64,000 nt of DNA from a virus, in the IMG/VR virus record IMGVR_UViG_3300046167_000554, positions 1 through 64,000 of that record. One strand, written 5' to 3'. Of the stretch, positions 43,781 to 52,309 are shown in pieces; within the stretch, counting starts at the first letter, position 1, and each line of letters begins with the position of its first letter. Below the pieces are notes generated by a model. It was given only the letters and a program-made list of their open reading frames with translations. It was not told where the DNA came from and searched no databases. The translations under genes were made by a program, and so were the position numbers.

Positions 43781-43800
43781 TTTTTTTTTGGGGTATTTTT

Positions 43801-44061
43801 ATGAGTAAATTCGAAATAATACAAGGGAGTAAGTCCGAGAAGGATAAAATACTCTTATATAATGGTAGAGCAGTTGCATTTGAAGATGTTGCAAAGATGT
43901 GTATCTTCTTTATGGCCAACGAAGACAATCTTTATCCACCCCCTAGATATAAAGGTGGTCAGATGTTTATAGATTACATGACAGAGGTCTTAGAGACACG
44001 TAAAGTACCCACCGACAGTAAGTATGCAATCAAAAAGAACCACGGAGTAGTGAAAGTATGA
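43801..44061 (+). CDS. Hypothetical protein
   Basis: An 86 aa protein (MSKFEIIQGSKSEKDKILLY, then GRAVAFEDVAKMCIFFMANE). The ATG follows GGGGTATTTTT with a weak ribosome site. It overlaps the next membrane gene by 4 bases. Function unknown. Confidence 0.55.
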   Translation: MSKFEIIQGSKSEKDKILLYNGRAVAFEDVAKMCIFFMANEDNLYPPPRYKGGQMFIDYMTEVLETRKVPTDSKYAIKKNHGVVKV

Positions 44062-44282
44062 GTGTTAAGTCACGTAAGATACATAAAGAGACAGCAACAA
44101 CAGTAGGAACTGGGTTATTAATCAATTACCCATTGAATTTATTCCTGTTGTTTGTCTTTATTGACATATTATCATGGGAGAATACCTTTTACATAGGTAC
44201 TACCATTACTGCATTGATGACAGTCGTTGCATATACGAGAGTTTACACTATAAGGAGATGGTTTAATGACCGAACTGGATAA
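44058..44282 (+). CDS. Small membrane protein (DUF7220-like)
   Basis: A 74 aa protein with KETATTVGTGLLINYPLNLF and two membrane segments (about 15-36, 45-62). The KE-T...G...N..LN pattern recurs in small membrane proteins of phages. Function unknown. Confidence 0.55.
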   Translation: MSVKSRKIHKETATTVGTGLLINYPLNLFLLFVFIDILSWENTFYIGTTITALMTVVAYTRVYTIRRWFNDRTG

Positions 44283-44568
44283 AGAAGAACCGATTTACAC
44301 TGAAGATGATAATATTCTTGTCTCTGAGACACCTTTTTATACCTTTGATTGGTATATTAAGTGGATTGCAAGTGTTTTTATTCTTGTGAGTATGTCTATA
44401 CGTGGTGTTGATGGGTTTGCAATGTTAGATTTGACCTTTAGTATCCTTGGTGTTGCACTATGGACTATTGTTGCATTCATTTGGAACGATAGAGCTCTCA
44501 TTGTCGTCAATCTTGTAGGACTCGGATTCCTTCTGAGGTCTTTTATTACGAATATGTGGTTACTCTAA
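44266..44568 (+). CDS. Small membrane protein
   Basis: A 100 aa protein with an acidic N-terminus (MTELDKEEPIYTEDDNI) and three membrane segments (about 30-47, 52-72, 77-97). It overlaps both neighbours. Function unknown. Confidence 0.6.
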   Translation: MTELDKEEPIYTEDDNILVSETPFYTFDWYIKWIASVFILVSMSIRGVDGFAMLDLTFSILGVALWTIVAFIWNDRALIVVNLVGLGFLLRSFITNMWLL

Positions 44569-45095
44569 TGATTCATACCCTTAAAGATTTCCTTCCCGAA
44601 GACCTTTCGTGTCGTATAAGGGATATTCTGATGGGTGATTCGTTTCCTTACTTCTATCGTGATGGTGTATCCTATGAGGGTGACAATAATTACTGTTTTG
44701 GTCATACCTTATTTAATGATGATGATGATTATCCCGAGGATTGTATTATTAATCCCGACTATAGTAAATTATTTAATCAGATTGGAATACCCCTCGTGTC
44801 TCGTATCAGTATGAGTAGACTGTTACGTATGAAAATCAACTGTTACCCTCGACAAACAAAAATAATTGCAGACAGGACGTTTGGTGGTATGCACGTGGAC
44901 TTTGCAAACAGACCTCATGTAGTGGGTATATACTCTGTGAATACGAACAATGGGTATACGTTGTTTGAAGATGGGACTGAGTGTCCTAGTATTGCAAACA
45001 CTATGTACATATTTGATGGTCGTATGCAACATTGTTGTGTTCACCAAACAGATGAAAACATACGTGTGAATATTAATATGGATTGGGAAGAATAA
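44568..45095 (+). CDS. 2OG-Fe(II) oxygenase
   Basis: A 175 aa protein. Motifs: FGGMHVDFANRPHVVGIYSV near residue 104 (HxD), GYTLFEDGTECPSI near 127, and FDGRMQHCCVHQTDENIRVN near 147 (distal His and the 2OG-binding Arg). The ATG overlaps the previous stop. It is the eighth oxygenase-type gene in the window; it appears to be the most compact. Confidence 0.75.
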   Translation: MIHTLKDFLPEDLSCRIRDILMGDSFPYFYRDGVSYEGDNNYCFGHTLFNDDDDYPEDCIINPDYSKLFNQIGIPLVSRISMSRLLRMKINCYPRQTKIIADRTFGGMHVDFANRPHVVGIYSVNTNNGYTLFEDGTECPSIANTMYIFDGRMQHCCVHQTDENIRVNINMDWEE

Positions 45096-45097
45096 TT

Positions 45098-45193
45098 ATG
45101 AAACGTTTATTTAAATGGTTGTTTATTGGTGTTATTATAATGATAATGACGTATTTAACTTTAATCGGATGGCTCATCTCTCATGTGGAGTAG
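45098..45193 (+). CDS. Very small membrane peptide
   Basis: A 31 aa peptide, nearly all one membrane segment (WLFIGVIIMIMTYLTLIGWL). AAGAATAATT precedes the ATG. Function unknown. Confidence 0.45.
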   Translation: MKRLFKWLFIGVIIMIMTYLTLIGWLISHVE

Positions 45194-45256
45194 GTATATG
45201 TACAGAAAGTATGGATTTCCCTTGTGTCGTCTCGGTGTGTATGTGGATGTGAGTGT

Positions 45257-45421
45257 ATGAGATTATTAGAATGTAATTATGGTACTGAGGTTCGTATCTT
45301 CAGTGAACGACCTTTTGGTTATAAAAGATATATTGTAGAATGGGAAGACCATACTGAAATATTTAATGGGATGTGGTATTCCCTAGATAAAGTAAAAGAA
45401 ATAGTGGAGAAAAGACTATGA
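45257..45421 (+). CDS. Small hypothetical protein
   Basis: A 54 aa protein (MRLLECNYGTEVRIFSERPF). The frame is open to 45224, but the ATG at 45257 is favoured because GGATGTGAGTG lies just upstream. It overlaps the next start. Function unknown. Confidence 0.45.
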   Translation: MRLLECNYGTEVRIFSERPFGYKRYIVEWEDHTEIFNGMWYSLDKVKEIVEKRL

Positions 45422-45615
45422 GTGAATTAATATTATTACCATGGGTATTATTTAAATATATATTCTCACTGGGTTTGTGGGGTGTGTTGTTTATGACCCT
45501 TCATTACCAGTGGAAGAAACACGACTGTACTGAGTGGACTGTCAATGCAATCCGTTCACGTAGAAAAAAGAAAGTAATCAAAGATGATATCGATTGGGAA
45601 AATGGTGTACAGTAA
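45418..45615 (+). CDS. Small membrane protein
   Basis: A 65 aa protein with one or two membrane segments (LLPWVLFKYIFSLGLWGVLF) and a basic tail (AIRSRRKKKVIKDDIDWENG). It overlaps both neighbours. Function unknown. Confidence 0.5.
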   Translation: MSELILLPWVLFKYIFSLGLWGVLFMTLHYQWKKHDCTEWTVNAIRSRRKKKVIKDDIDWENGVQ

Positions 45616-45794
45616 TGAGTAACACATTACTTGCAATTCACATAGTCTTTATTCTCGTGTTGGTATCTTCTTGTTGGTATCAAGGGTTTAAACATGGTAG
45701 AAAAAACATGGTCGAACAAATGATGGATGATGGTTTACTTACACCCAAACAATTAGTGGAATTTTACAAACTAAATAAACAGGTAGAAAAATAA
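45615..45794 (+). CDS. Small membrane-anchored protein
   Basis: A 59 aa protein: N-terminal membrane segment (TLLAIHIVFILVLVSSCWYQ) then a charged helix (MVEQMMDDGLLTPKQLVEFY). Start at the TAATG overlap. The segment ends in VSSCW, which could be read as a lipobox but is more likely a plain anchor. Confidence 0.5.
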   Translation: MSNTLLAIHIVFILVLVSSCWYQGFKHGRKNMVEQMMDDGLLTPKQLVEFYKLNKQVEK

Positions 45795-45806
45795 TATAGG
45801 ATAATT

Positions 45807-47589
45807 ATGAAAATATATGGAGTTAATACATCTCATGACACTGCACTTTGTGTGAATGATGATGGTGTTATAAAAGATGTCTTTGAAGAAGAACGTAGTC
45901 GTAGACAAAAATACTTTACGATAGGTGAAAAGGAATGGGATACAGGTCTTGTTCTTGTTGAACATAAACAATTGGAGACGCCTGATGAGATTGTCTTTGC
46001 ATCTTTTGATAGACGACAACTCTCAATAGAGTTTAACGAAGACTTAATGAGGTTTAAACGTAAGAATCAAGACGAACTCTTGGAAGCCTTTACAGAATCC
46101 CAACTTACCTCAGATAGAATCGAAGAGATAAAACAAGAACACCCACAATGGTTTAATGTCTCAGACAATGTTTGTGAAGACAGTGACCATGGTATGTCGG
46201 AACCCGACTTTGCTATTTGTGAATCGGTTGCAGAACAACTGGGTATTGAAGAATATTTCTTTGAACACGAACATCACCTGTATCATGCAGAGTGTGGTTA
46301 TATTTTAAGTCCTTGGAAAGATACCGAAGATGCAATTGCAATTACCTTTGATGGTGGTGGAGCTCAGAAACATTATGATGCATATCCTAATTATCAAGAG
46401 ATAGAAGGTATATGGAAGTGTAGTCCGAACACTACACCCGTTCCTCAATTTCAGAAATTCTCTAACCATAGATTTTGTGGTGAGTTACACAATCAGTCTT
46501 TCAGTAATTACATGGAAGATTGTTTCACATGTCTTACTGATTTAACAGAAACCATTGATGGTGTTGAATGTGTCTTTACTAGTTTACCTAGTATGGGTAT
46601 GAACTTCTCTAACATGTCCTATGCACTTGGTTGTGACGACCATGGTCGTGCCGCAGGTAAGGTTATGGGAATGGCTTCCTATGGGTCACAAGGTCTCTCG
46701 ACCAATGTTTTTAATAAGTTTACAGTAGCACAAGAACTTGAGTTACAATCCTTTGGTCATACATGTGATTTAATACAGAAAGCAATCGATTTAAATCCCG
46801 AAATAAATAATATTGTATTGAGTGGTGGATTTGCATTAAATTGTACTAACAATTATAAGTACCTTCTTGCATTCCCCGACAAACAATTCTTTGTCGACCC
46901 CATTCCACATGATGGTGGGACAAGTGTTGGTGCATCATCTATATTATACAGAAATATCAAAGAGGGAGAAACAGAAAATGTTATTGACTAATATATTAAG
47001 AGACCAAGAAGACGTGGTCAGAAGTTTAATTGACGACAAACAAATTATTGGTATGTTTCAGAATGCCTCTGAGTGGGGCCCTCGTGCATTAGGTAATCGT
47101 TCTATTATATTTGACCCTAGACATGAAGAAGCAAAACAAATCGTCAACGAGGTCAAACAGAGAGAAGCATACAGACCTTTTGCATGTACTGTATTAAAAG
47201 AAAATGCATCTGAATATTTTGAGATGTTACAATTAGAAGAATCCCCATGGATGTCATTTGCTATTCAAGCAAAAGAAAAAGCATATGATGAGATTCCTTC
47301 ATTGGTTCATGCAGACGGAACATGTAGAATCCAAACAGTGACCCAAGAACAGAACCCTAATTATTATAATCTAATAAAAGCATTTGGTGACGAGACTGGA
47401 ACTCCTATCTTGTTTAACACTTCATTTAACTTAGGTGGTGAATCATTAGTAGAAACAATCTATGATGCAATCGACACTTGTAATCGTTCAATGATTAATC
47501 AACTCTATGTTCCAATAGACCAAGAGATTGAAATACCTTATGCAATGATTAGACCCAAGAACACAAAAGAAATACAAAAAAGTGATTGA
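45807..47589 (+). CDS. Carbamoyltransferase (NodU/TobZ family), split by a frameshift
   Basis: The first part (394 aa) has MKIYGVNTSHDTALCVNDDG, EHEHHLYHAECGY near residue 152 (HHxxHA, Kae1-like metal site), LSGGFALNCTNNYKYL near 337 and PHDGGTSVGASSIL near 366. The second part has MFQNASEWGPRALGNRSIIF and LFNTSFNLGGESLVETIYDA, the YrdC-like C-terminal domain. The frame changes at 46978-46991. The second part has its own possible ATG (46978, with GGGAGA upstream), so a true split is possible. The family carbamoylates hydroxyl groups; in phages it is suspected to act on modified DNA bases. Confidence 0.85.
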
Positions 47590-47915
47590 AGTAACGGACT
47601 CAGCAATACAACAACTCCTTAAAAAGGATGTCAAGTTTATTAGACTTGGTGTTAAAGGTGGTGGTTGTGCTGGGTACGAATATTTTATAGAAGACACTAC
47701 ATCTTTTATTAAGATATCAGATAAGATTGTAAATTACGGAAAGGATTAATGTAGTGTTAGATGAATTGTCCGTACCCTATTTGAGTGGTTCAACATTAGA
47801 TTGGGTGCAAGAGGGACTTAATGAATTTTTTAAAATAATAAATCCAAAGGAAGAATCTTCTTGTGGATGTGGAGTGAGTATACAATTTAATGAAGACCTC
47901 GTCAGCAAAAGCTAA
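47582..47915 (+). CDS. A-type iron-sulfur carrier (IscA/HesB family), one frameshift
   Basis: It starts at GTG 47582 overlapping the carbamoyltransferase stop: VIEVTDSAIQQLLKKD, then FIRLGVKGGGCAGYEYF with the first Cys. A one-base shift at GGATTAATG near 47743 links KIVNYGK to INVVLDELSVPYLSGSTLDW and then NPKEESSCGCGVSIQF with the C-terminal CGC. All three Fe-S ligands are thus present, at about 110 aa. The protein delivers Fe-S clusters; phage copies are known in marine T4-like genomes. The radical SAM enzyme at 52 kb could be a client. Confidence 0.82.
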
Positions 47916-48252
47916 AGGTAGAAAACTTCAACAGTGGTTTACCAAAGTCCTTATCGAAGGACTCAATCTAAACGAAGAAGACTTAGAGTCAAGACCAATG
48001 GGTTCTCAAGGTGAGGATATCATTATGGGTCGTGAGTCTCGTGAACAATTCCCCTACTCTATCGAATGTAAAAATCAAGAAGCAGTCAACGTGTGGAAAG
48101 CATACGAACAAGCAGAATCTAATTGCAAAGGTTACGAACCTCTCGTAGTCATAAAACGTAACAGAAGTAAACCTCTCGTCCTAGTGGATGCAGAACATTT
48201 TGTAACACTTCATAATAAGTCACTTGACAGTGACCCTCAAAAAGATATATAA
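47890..48252 (+). CDS. PD-(D/E)XK-type endonuclease (resolvase-like)
   Basis: A 120 aa protein: AKGRKLQQWFTKVLIEGLNL at the N-terminus, SRPMGSQGEDIIMGRES near residue 36 (catalytic Asp), YSIECKNQEAVNVWKAYEQA near 55 (ExK), and LVVIKRNRSKPLVLVDAEHF near 84. This is the core of a small archaeal Hjr-like or restriction-type nuclease. It may resolve recombination intermediates. The promoter for the next gene overlaps its end. Confidence 0.75.
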   Translation: MKTSSAKAKGRKLQQWFTKVLIEGLNLNEEDLESRPMGSQGEDIIMGRESREQFPYSIECKNQEAVNVWKAYEQAESNCKGYEPLVVIKRNRSKPLVLVDAEHFVTLHNKSLDSDPQKDI

Positions 48253-48253
48253 T
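48224..48253 (+). promoter_or_regulatory. Sigma70-like class B promoter, near-leaderless
   Basis: TTGACAGTGACCCTCAAAAA..., 18-base spacer, TATAAT; seven bases before the ATG at 48261. Confidence 0.75.
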
Positions 48254-48260
48254 ACTTGTT

Positions 48261-48959
48261 ATGAATATGATACAAGAAAGAATGAAGAACAAAGCACTCG
48301 ATGCTTTTACGGAAGTAGAAGTACAGATTGATATGTTCTGTGACAAAGGTAAGTCTGATTTCTCAATGTACAAGTATCTTCGTCAATTAGATTACAGTGG
48401 TAAGGTCATTGGATATCTAAGAGGTGAACTTGCACAACAGATATTAGAAGTAAAGAACGAAGAAGGTTGTGAACAATTAGAAGAAGCTTATTCTTTTATG
48501 AACAAGACAACTAAGAAACGTTTTGTCAAATGGTTAGAAAGTATTGAGAAAGACATAGACAAGTATGTTGATGAATACAAACCAGTTCGTAAACCACCCA
48601 AACCTAAAACCCCAAAACAATTGGTGAGTAAATTACCTTACCTAAAACAATGGGGAAAATATAAATCAATCGACCCCGAAGCAATCATTCGTGCAAAGTT
48701 GTTATACACCTATAACACTTCAACACAAAAACTTACTAAGTTTGAATCCTATGGTGGACTCAAAGTTAGAGGAAGTAATATCATTGACTTTGACAACTGT
48801 ACAGAAAAGACCTTGACAGATGAGAAGTTACTTGATAGAATATATAAAGGTGGTAATATTATTGCAAGAGGTTTTATGGACGAGATACCTCGTTCCAAAG
48901 AGAAAGACGGAAACCCTAGGATTACCAAAAACATATTATTAATAAAAGTGATTACATGA
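48261..48959 (+). CDS. Conserved hypothetical protein upstream of RNase H
   Basis: A 232 aa protein. The N-terminal half is helical (MIQERMKNKALDAFTEVEVQ, YKYLRQLDYSGKVIGYLRGE). A Pro/Lys linker (KPVRKPPKPKTPKQLVSKLP) near residue 113 leads to a beta-rich C-terminal domain (YNTSTQKLTKFESYGGLKVR). No function is recognised. It overlaps RNase H by 4 bases. Confidence 0.55.
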   Translation: MNMIQERMKNKALDAFTEVEVQIDMFCDKGKSDFSMYKYLRQLDYSGKVIGYLRGELAQQILEVKNEEGCEQLEEAYSFMNKTTKKRFVKWLESIEKDIDKYVDEYKPVRKPPKPKTPKQLVSKLPYLKQWGKYKSIDPEAIIRAKLLYTYNTSTQKLTKFESYGGLKVRGSNIIDFDNCTEKTLTDEKLLDRIYKGGNIIARGFMDEIPRSKEKDGNPRITKNILLIKVIT

Positions 48960-49798
48960 TACTAATAGATTTTACACAAACAATCATCGCAGGGATGATG
49001 GCACAATTAAAGATGAATGGTGGAGAAGTTAATGAGGACATGTTAAGACACATGATTCTAAACTCTGTCAGAAACTATCAAAAGAAATATGCACCCGAGT
49101 ATGGAGAGATAACACTCTGTACTGATGCAGCTCATCCTTGGAGACGTGATTACTATCCACTGTACAAAGCAAACAGAAAGAAGACTAGAGAAGCATCCGA
49201 CATGGATTGGAAACTAATCTTTGATACACTACAAACAGTTAAGGATGAGATACGTGATAACTTCCCGTACAGATATATGTACGTAGAGAATTGTGAAGCA
49301 GATGATATCATTGCAATCCTAGTTAAGAAGTATGCACCTCATGAGAAAGTTTTAATTGTCAGTGGTGATAAAGACTTTCAACAACTACATAAATACCCTA
49401 ACGTGAAACAGTGGTCTCCTAATCTAAACAAAATGATTAAGTGTGAAGACCCCGACTTATTCCTAAGAGAACATATTCTTACAGGTGATAAGTCAGATGG
49501 TGTTCCAAACATTCTATCTAGTGATGATTGTTTTGATTTAGGGATAAGACAAACACCTCTGAGAAAACCTGTAAAGGATAAGTATCTCAGAATCACCATT
49601 GAAAAGGACGATAAATACTATCGTAACTATTTAAGAAATCAAACTCTAATCGACCTTGAGTTTATTCCACCTCACGTAGTGGAGAATATTATTTCTGAGT
49701 ATGACAATACTGCACCAGTAAAAGGTAAAGTGTTTGACTACTTAAGAACCCATAGGTTGAATGAGTTATTAAATCATGTAGAGGATTTTACACTATGA
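48956..49798 (+). CDS. rnh: T4 RNase H-type 5'-3' exonuclease (FEN family)
   Basis: A 280 aa flap/RNA-primer-removing nuclease. Metal-binding motifs: MILIDFTQT at the start, CTDAAHPWRRDYYPLYKANR near residue 58, YVENCEADDIIAIL near 105, VLIVSGDKDFQQLHKYP near 128 and ILTGDKSDGVPNIL near 176. This matches T4 Rnh, which clears RNA primers from lagging strands and is stimulated by gp32. Confidence 0.92.
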   Translation: MILIDFTQTIIAGMMAQLKMNGGEVNEDMLRHMILNSVRNYQKKYAPEYGEITLCTDAAHPWRRDYYPLYKANRKKTREASDMDWKLIFDTLQTVKDEIRDNFPYRYMYVENCEADDIIAILVKKYAPHEKVLIVSGDKDFQQLHKYPNVKQWSPNLNKMIKCEDPDLFLREHILTGDKSDGVPNILSSDDCFDLGIRQTPLRKPVKDKYLRITIEKDDKYYRNYLRNQTLIDLEFIPPHVVENIISEYDNTAPVKGKVFDYLRTHRLNELLNHVEDFTL

Positions 49799-50313
49799 CA
49801 ACAGAAAAGAAAAAAGGAAGGGGTAGACCAAAAGGAGCTCCTAATAAACCAAAGTTAGAACTAATCACTGAAAGACAAACACTAACCAAAGATGCAGACA
49901 CATATGAAATACTATGTCAAGCAGATATCGTTGGTGCAGACAGTGTTGACCTTGCAGCTCAAGGACTAAAAGTTTACAACGATAGGAATGGTGCAATCAA
50001 ACCAATCCTACAGTGGGTGTTTGATGATAACATCACATCTAAGTTACCCGAAGGAACAACTCCTTATGGTGACAATGATGCACCAGCATCAGACCTTGCA
50101 CAAACAAGTTTAAGATTTGAACACAAGTTGTTTAAGTATTATGTAACAGAACAAATTCCACCCTCTAAAAGAGAGACTATGTGGATTGGTATGTTAGAAG
50201 GTATTCCAGTAATGGAAGCAAAATTAATAGATTTAGTTAAAGACGGAGTATGGCCATTCAAGAACATCACTAAGGATGTTGCAACAAAAGCCTTCCCCGA
50301 AGTAATCAAATAA
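49795..50313 (+). CDS. Conserved protein with AT-hook-like N-terminus (DUF6433-like)
   Basis: A 172 aa protein. The N-terminus KKKGRGRPKGAPNKP resembles an AT-hook minor-groove binder. The rest is helical (YEILCQADIVGADSVDLAAQ, FEHKLFKYYVTEQIPPSKRE) and typical of a conserved marine-phage family; the DUF name is from memory. A DNA-binding role is suggested by the AT-hook and by coupling to RNase H. Confidence 0.6.
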   Translation: MTTEKKKGRGRPKGAPNKPKLELITERQTLTKDADTYEILCQADIVGADSVDLAAQGLKVYNDRNGAIKPILQWVFDDNITSKLPEGTTPYGDNDAPASDLAQTSLRFEHKLFKYYVTEQIPPSKRETMWIGMLEGIPVMEAKLIDLVKDGVWPFKNITKDVATKAFPEVIK

Positions 50314-50320
50314 ATAAATA
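50311..50320 (+). promoter_or_regulatory. Late promoter-like box
   Basis: TAAATAAATA at the stop of the preceding gene, about 97 bases before the next ATG; the leader is otherwise featureless. Confidence 0.35.
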
Positions 50321-50417
50321 TAAACAGTAGACAGAGACTATACATATTATAAAGGGAACTTAGTAATTAGTTCTAACAAGTTTTTAAATAGTTGAGTTCT
50401 ACTCCATGGAGTTTAAA

Positions 50418-51903
50418 ATGGCAGAAGAAGTGAAAAGTAATTTTTCAAGTGAACAAGCACCCCCAGTAAAATCAGAACTGGAACTAGTACAAGAACGTAT
50501 AGCAAATTATACAGTACCACTCAAACCTAATACAGCAAACGTAGTTAATGCTATGTTGGTAATGCAATTAGAAAAAGGTATGGTGAAAGCATCAGACCTA
50601 GAAGCATTCATTACTGTAAGGGATGATATCACCACGGGTCTTGCAGATTACCAACAACAAGTCACTAATGCAAATTCAAGAATGCAACAGTTGTTAGAAC
50701 AAGACCAACAAGTCAAGATGCAACAACTTGCTGAACAAGAACAACAAAGCACGTCAACAGAAAGAAGCAGAAGAACGTCAAAGACGTAAGAAAAGCAGAA
50801 GGTCGAGTTGCACAAATGGAAAGCAGTTCTTTTGTCTCACGGAATCTCTATGGACTTGAATGGTGACGGAGTCATTGGTGTTAAACAAGGAACACTTGGT
50901 CAAGATGGTTTTGTACAACTCACTGCACAAGAACAACAACAAGTCGATTCTATTGTAAGAGAACAAACACCTCTTGCAACACCTCAACAGAAACAACAAC
51001 GTAAAGGTAACATGGGTCTTGCACGTGCAATGAATCCAGTAGAAGTAGATGCCCCTGCTATTGTAGAACCTACTATTCCTTTAGATACACCTCAATCACA
51101 TACAGTGGTTCCATCCCCAGTTGCAACACAATCTCTCAAAGAGAAAGTATTACAAGGGGCCTGAAGATGTTGCATTAACACATGAACCTAGTGTTGCAGA
51201 TTTAGAAACTGCACCTACAGTTGTTACTGAAGACATTACAGACATAGATGAGGATTCATGGGATGAACCAATCATCTCACAAGGTGAAGACTTAGAATCA
51301 TTCTTTGATGAAGTAGATAGAGTAGAGGAAGAGTTAGAAGGAACTTACACTGAACCCACACCTCTATTCAATGTTGCAGAAGAAGATACTGAAACAAAAC
51401 CAATTGCAACCAGTGGTAATATCAAAGCAGTAGTTAGTGAACCCGAGAATATCGAAGCACCAATCTCAACAGATGAAGACTTTGTTGCAAAGGTAGAAGA
51501 AACCAAACAGGCATTTGCAGAAGAAGAACCTACCAAAGTCATACCAACGTATGATAGTGAAGAGGAATTACTTGCAGCAGCTGCACAAGCAAAGATTGAC
51601 CAACAGGTTCAAGATGATATCGATGAAGAACAATTCAACGATTCATTCGAAGACGAAACTGAAGAGGTAACTATTCCCGATAGAACAGATTTAGAATCAA
51701 TGTCTAGAGAAGCAATCTTAGAACAAGCATCAATGTTTGAATTTAATATTCCAGCATCCGTAAGTAAAGGTCAGATGATTGATATGTTTGAAAGTGAAAC
51801 AGAAGCATTTATTAAAAGACTACAGGACAGTGGTGAGTTTGTAAGTTCAGAGGAAAGTGAAGATGTCAAAGATGATGTACGGGATGGTGGATACTTCGGG
51901 TAA
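50418..51903 (+). CDS. Gln/Glu-rich protein with EF-hand-like loop, several frameshifts
   Basis: Joining frames gives a protein of about 490 aa. Residues 1-110: MAEEVKSNFSSEQ... and a coiled-coil Q-rich stretch (QQLLEQDQQVKMQQLAEQEQ). The middle has SMDLNGDGVIGVKQG, an EF-hand/dockerin-like calcium loop (DxNxDG). The C-terminal 240 residues are acidic and end FNIPASVSKGQMIDMFESET. Shifts are needed near 50746, 50786, 50826 and at GGGGCC near 51162. The middle and first parts share a frame, consistent with compensating indels. Probably a virion or assembly protein; the function is not recognised. Confidence 0.5.
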
Positions 51904-52309
51904 ACCTTCCATCGTTAGAGAACTCAAACTAACAGAAGTAAGTTACAGATACGAAGAACGAATGAAGGACATTGAAGATGATGTCCTTCGTTTTGATTTC
52001 CCAAAAGAATTATCAGTAAAACTAGGAACGGAGTTTGATGTATCTTCCGTTAATCTATATCTAAAAGATAACACCCTAGTGTTTAGTGTCTTAGAACAAG
52101 ACATAGAACAACCCATAAAGTTACGACCTTATCTATTCAAAGAAGATGGAGACCCTAGGTCTTGCATGTTTGATGAACCTAATGATTCACAATTCTTTGT
52201 TATTCCAAAATACTTTGCAGAGGTATTTGAAGTAGGTGACAACATCACTTACACTTACGTACATGAAACAGAAGACGTAGAACGTCATGTGACTTGTCAT
52301 GTCACGTAA
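51884..52309 (+). CDS. Hypothetical protein
   Basis: A 141 aa protein from ATG 51884 (MVDTSGKPSIVRELKLTEVS). It is beta-rich (VNLYLKDNTLVFSVLEQDIE) and acidic. It overlaps the preceding and following genes. No family is recognised. Confidence 0.55.
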   Translation: MVDTSGKPSIVRELKLTEVSYRYEERMKDIEDDVLRFDFPKELSVKLGTEFDVSSVNLYLKDNTLVFSVLEQDIEQPIKLRPYLFKEDGDPRSCMFDEPNDSQFFVIPKYFAEVFEVGDNITYTYVHETEDVERHVTCHVT

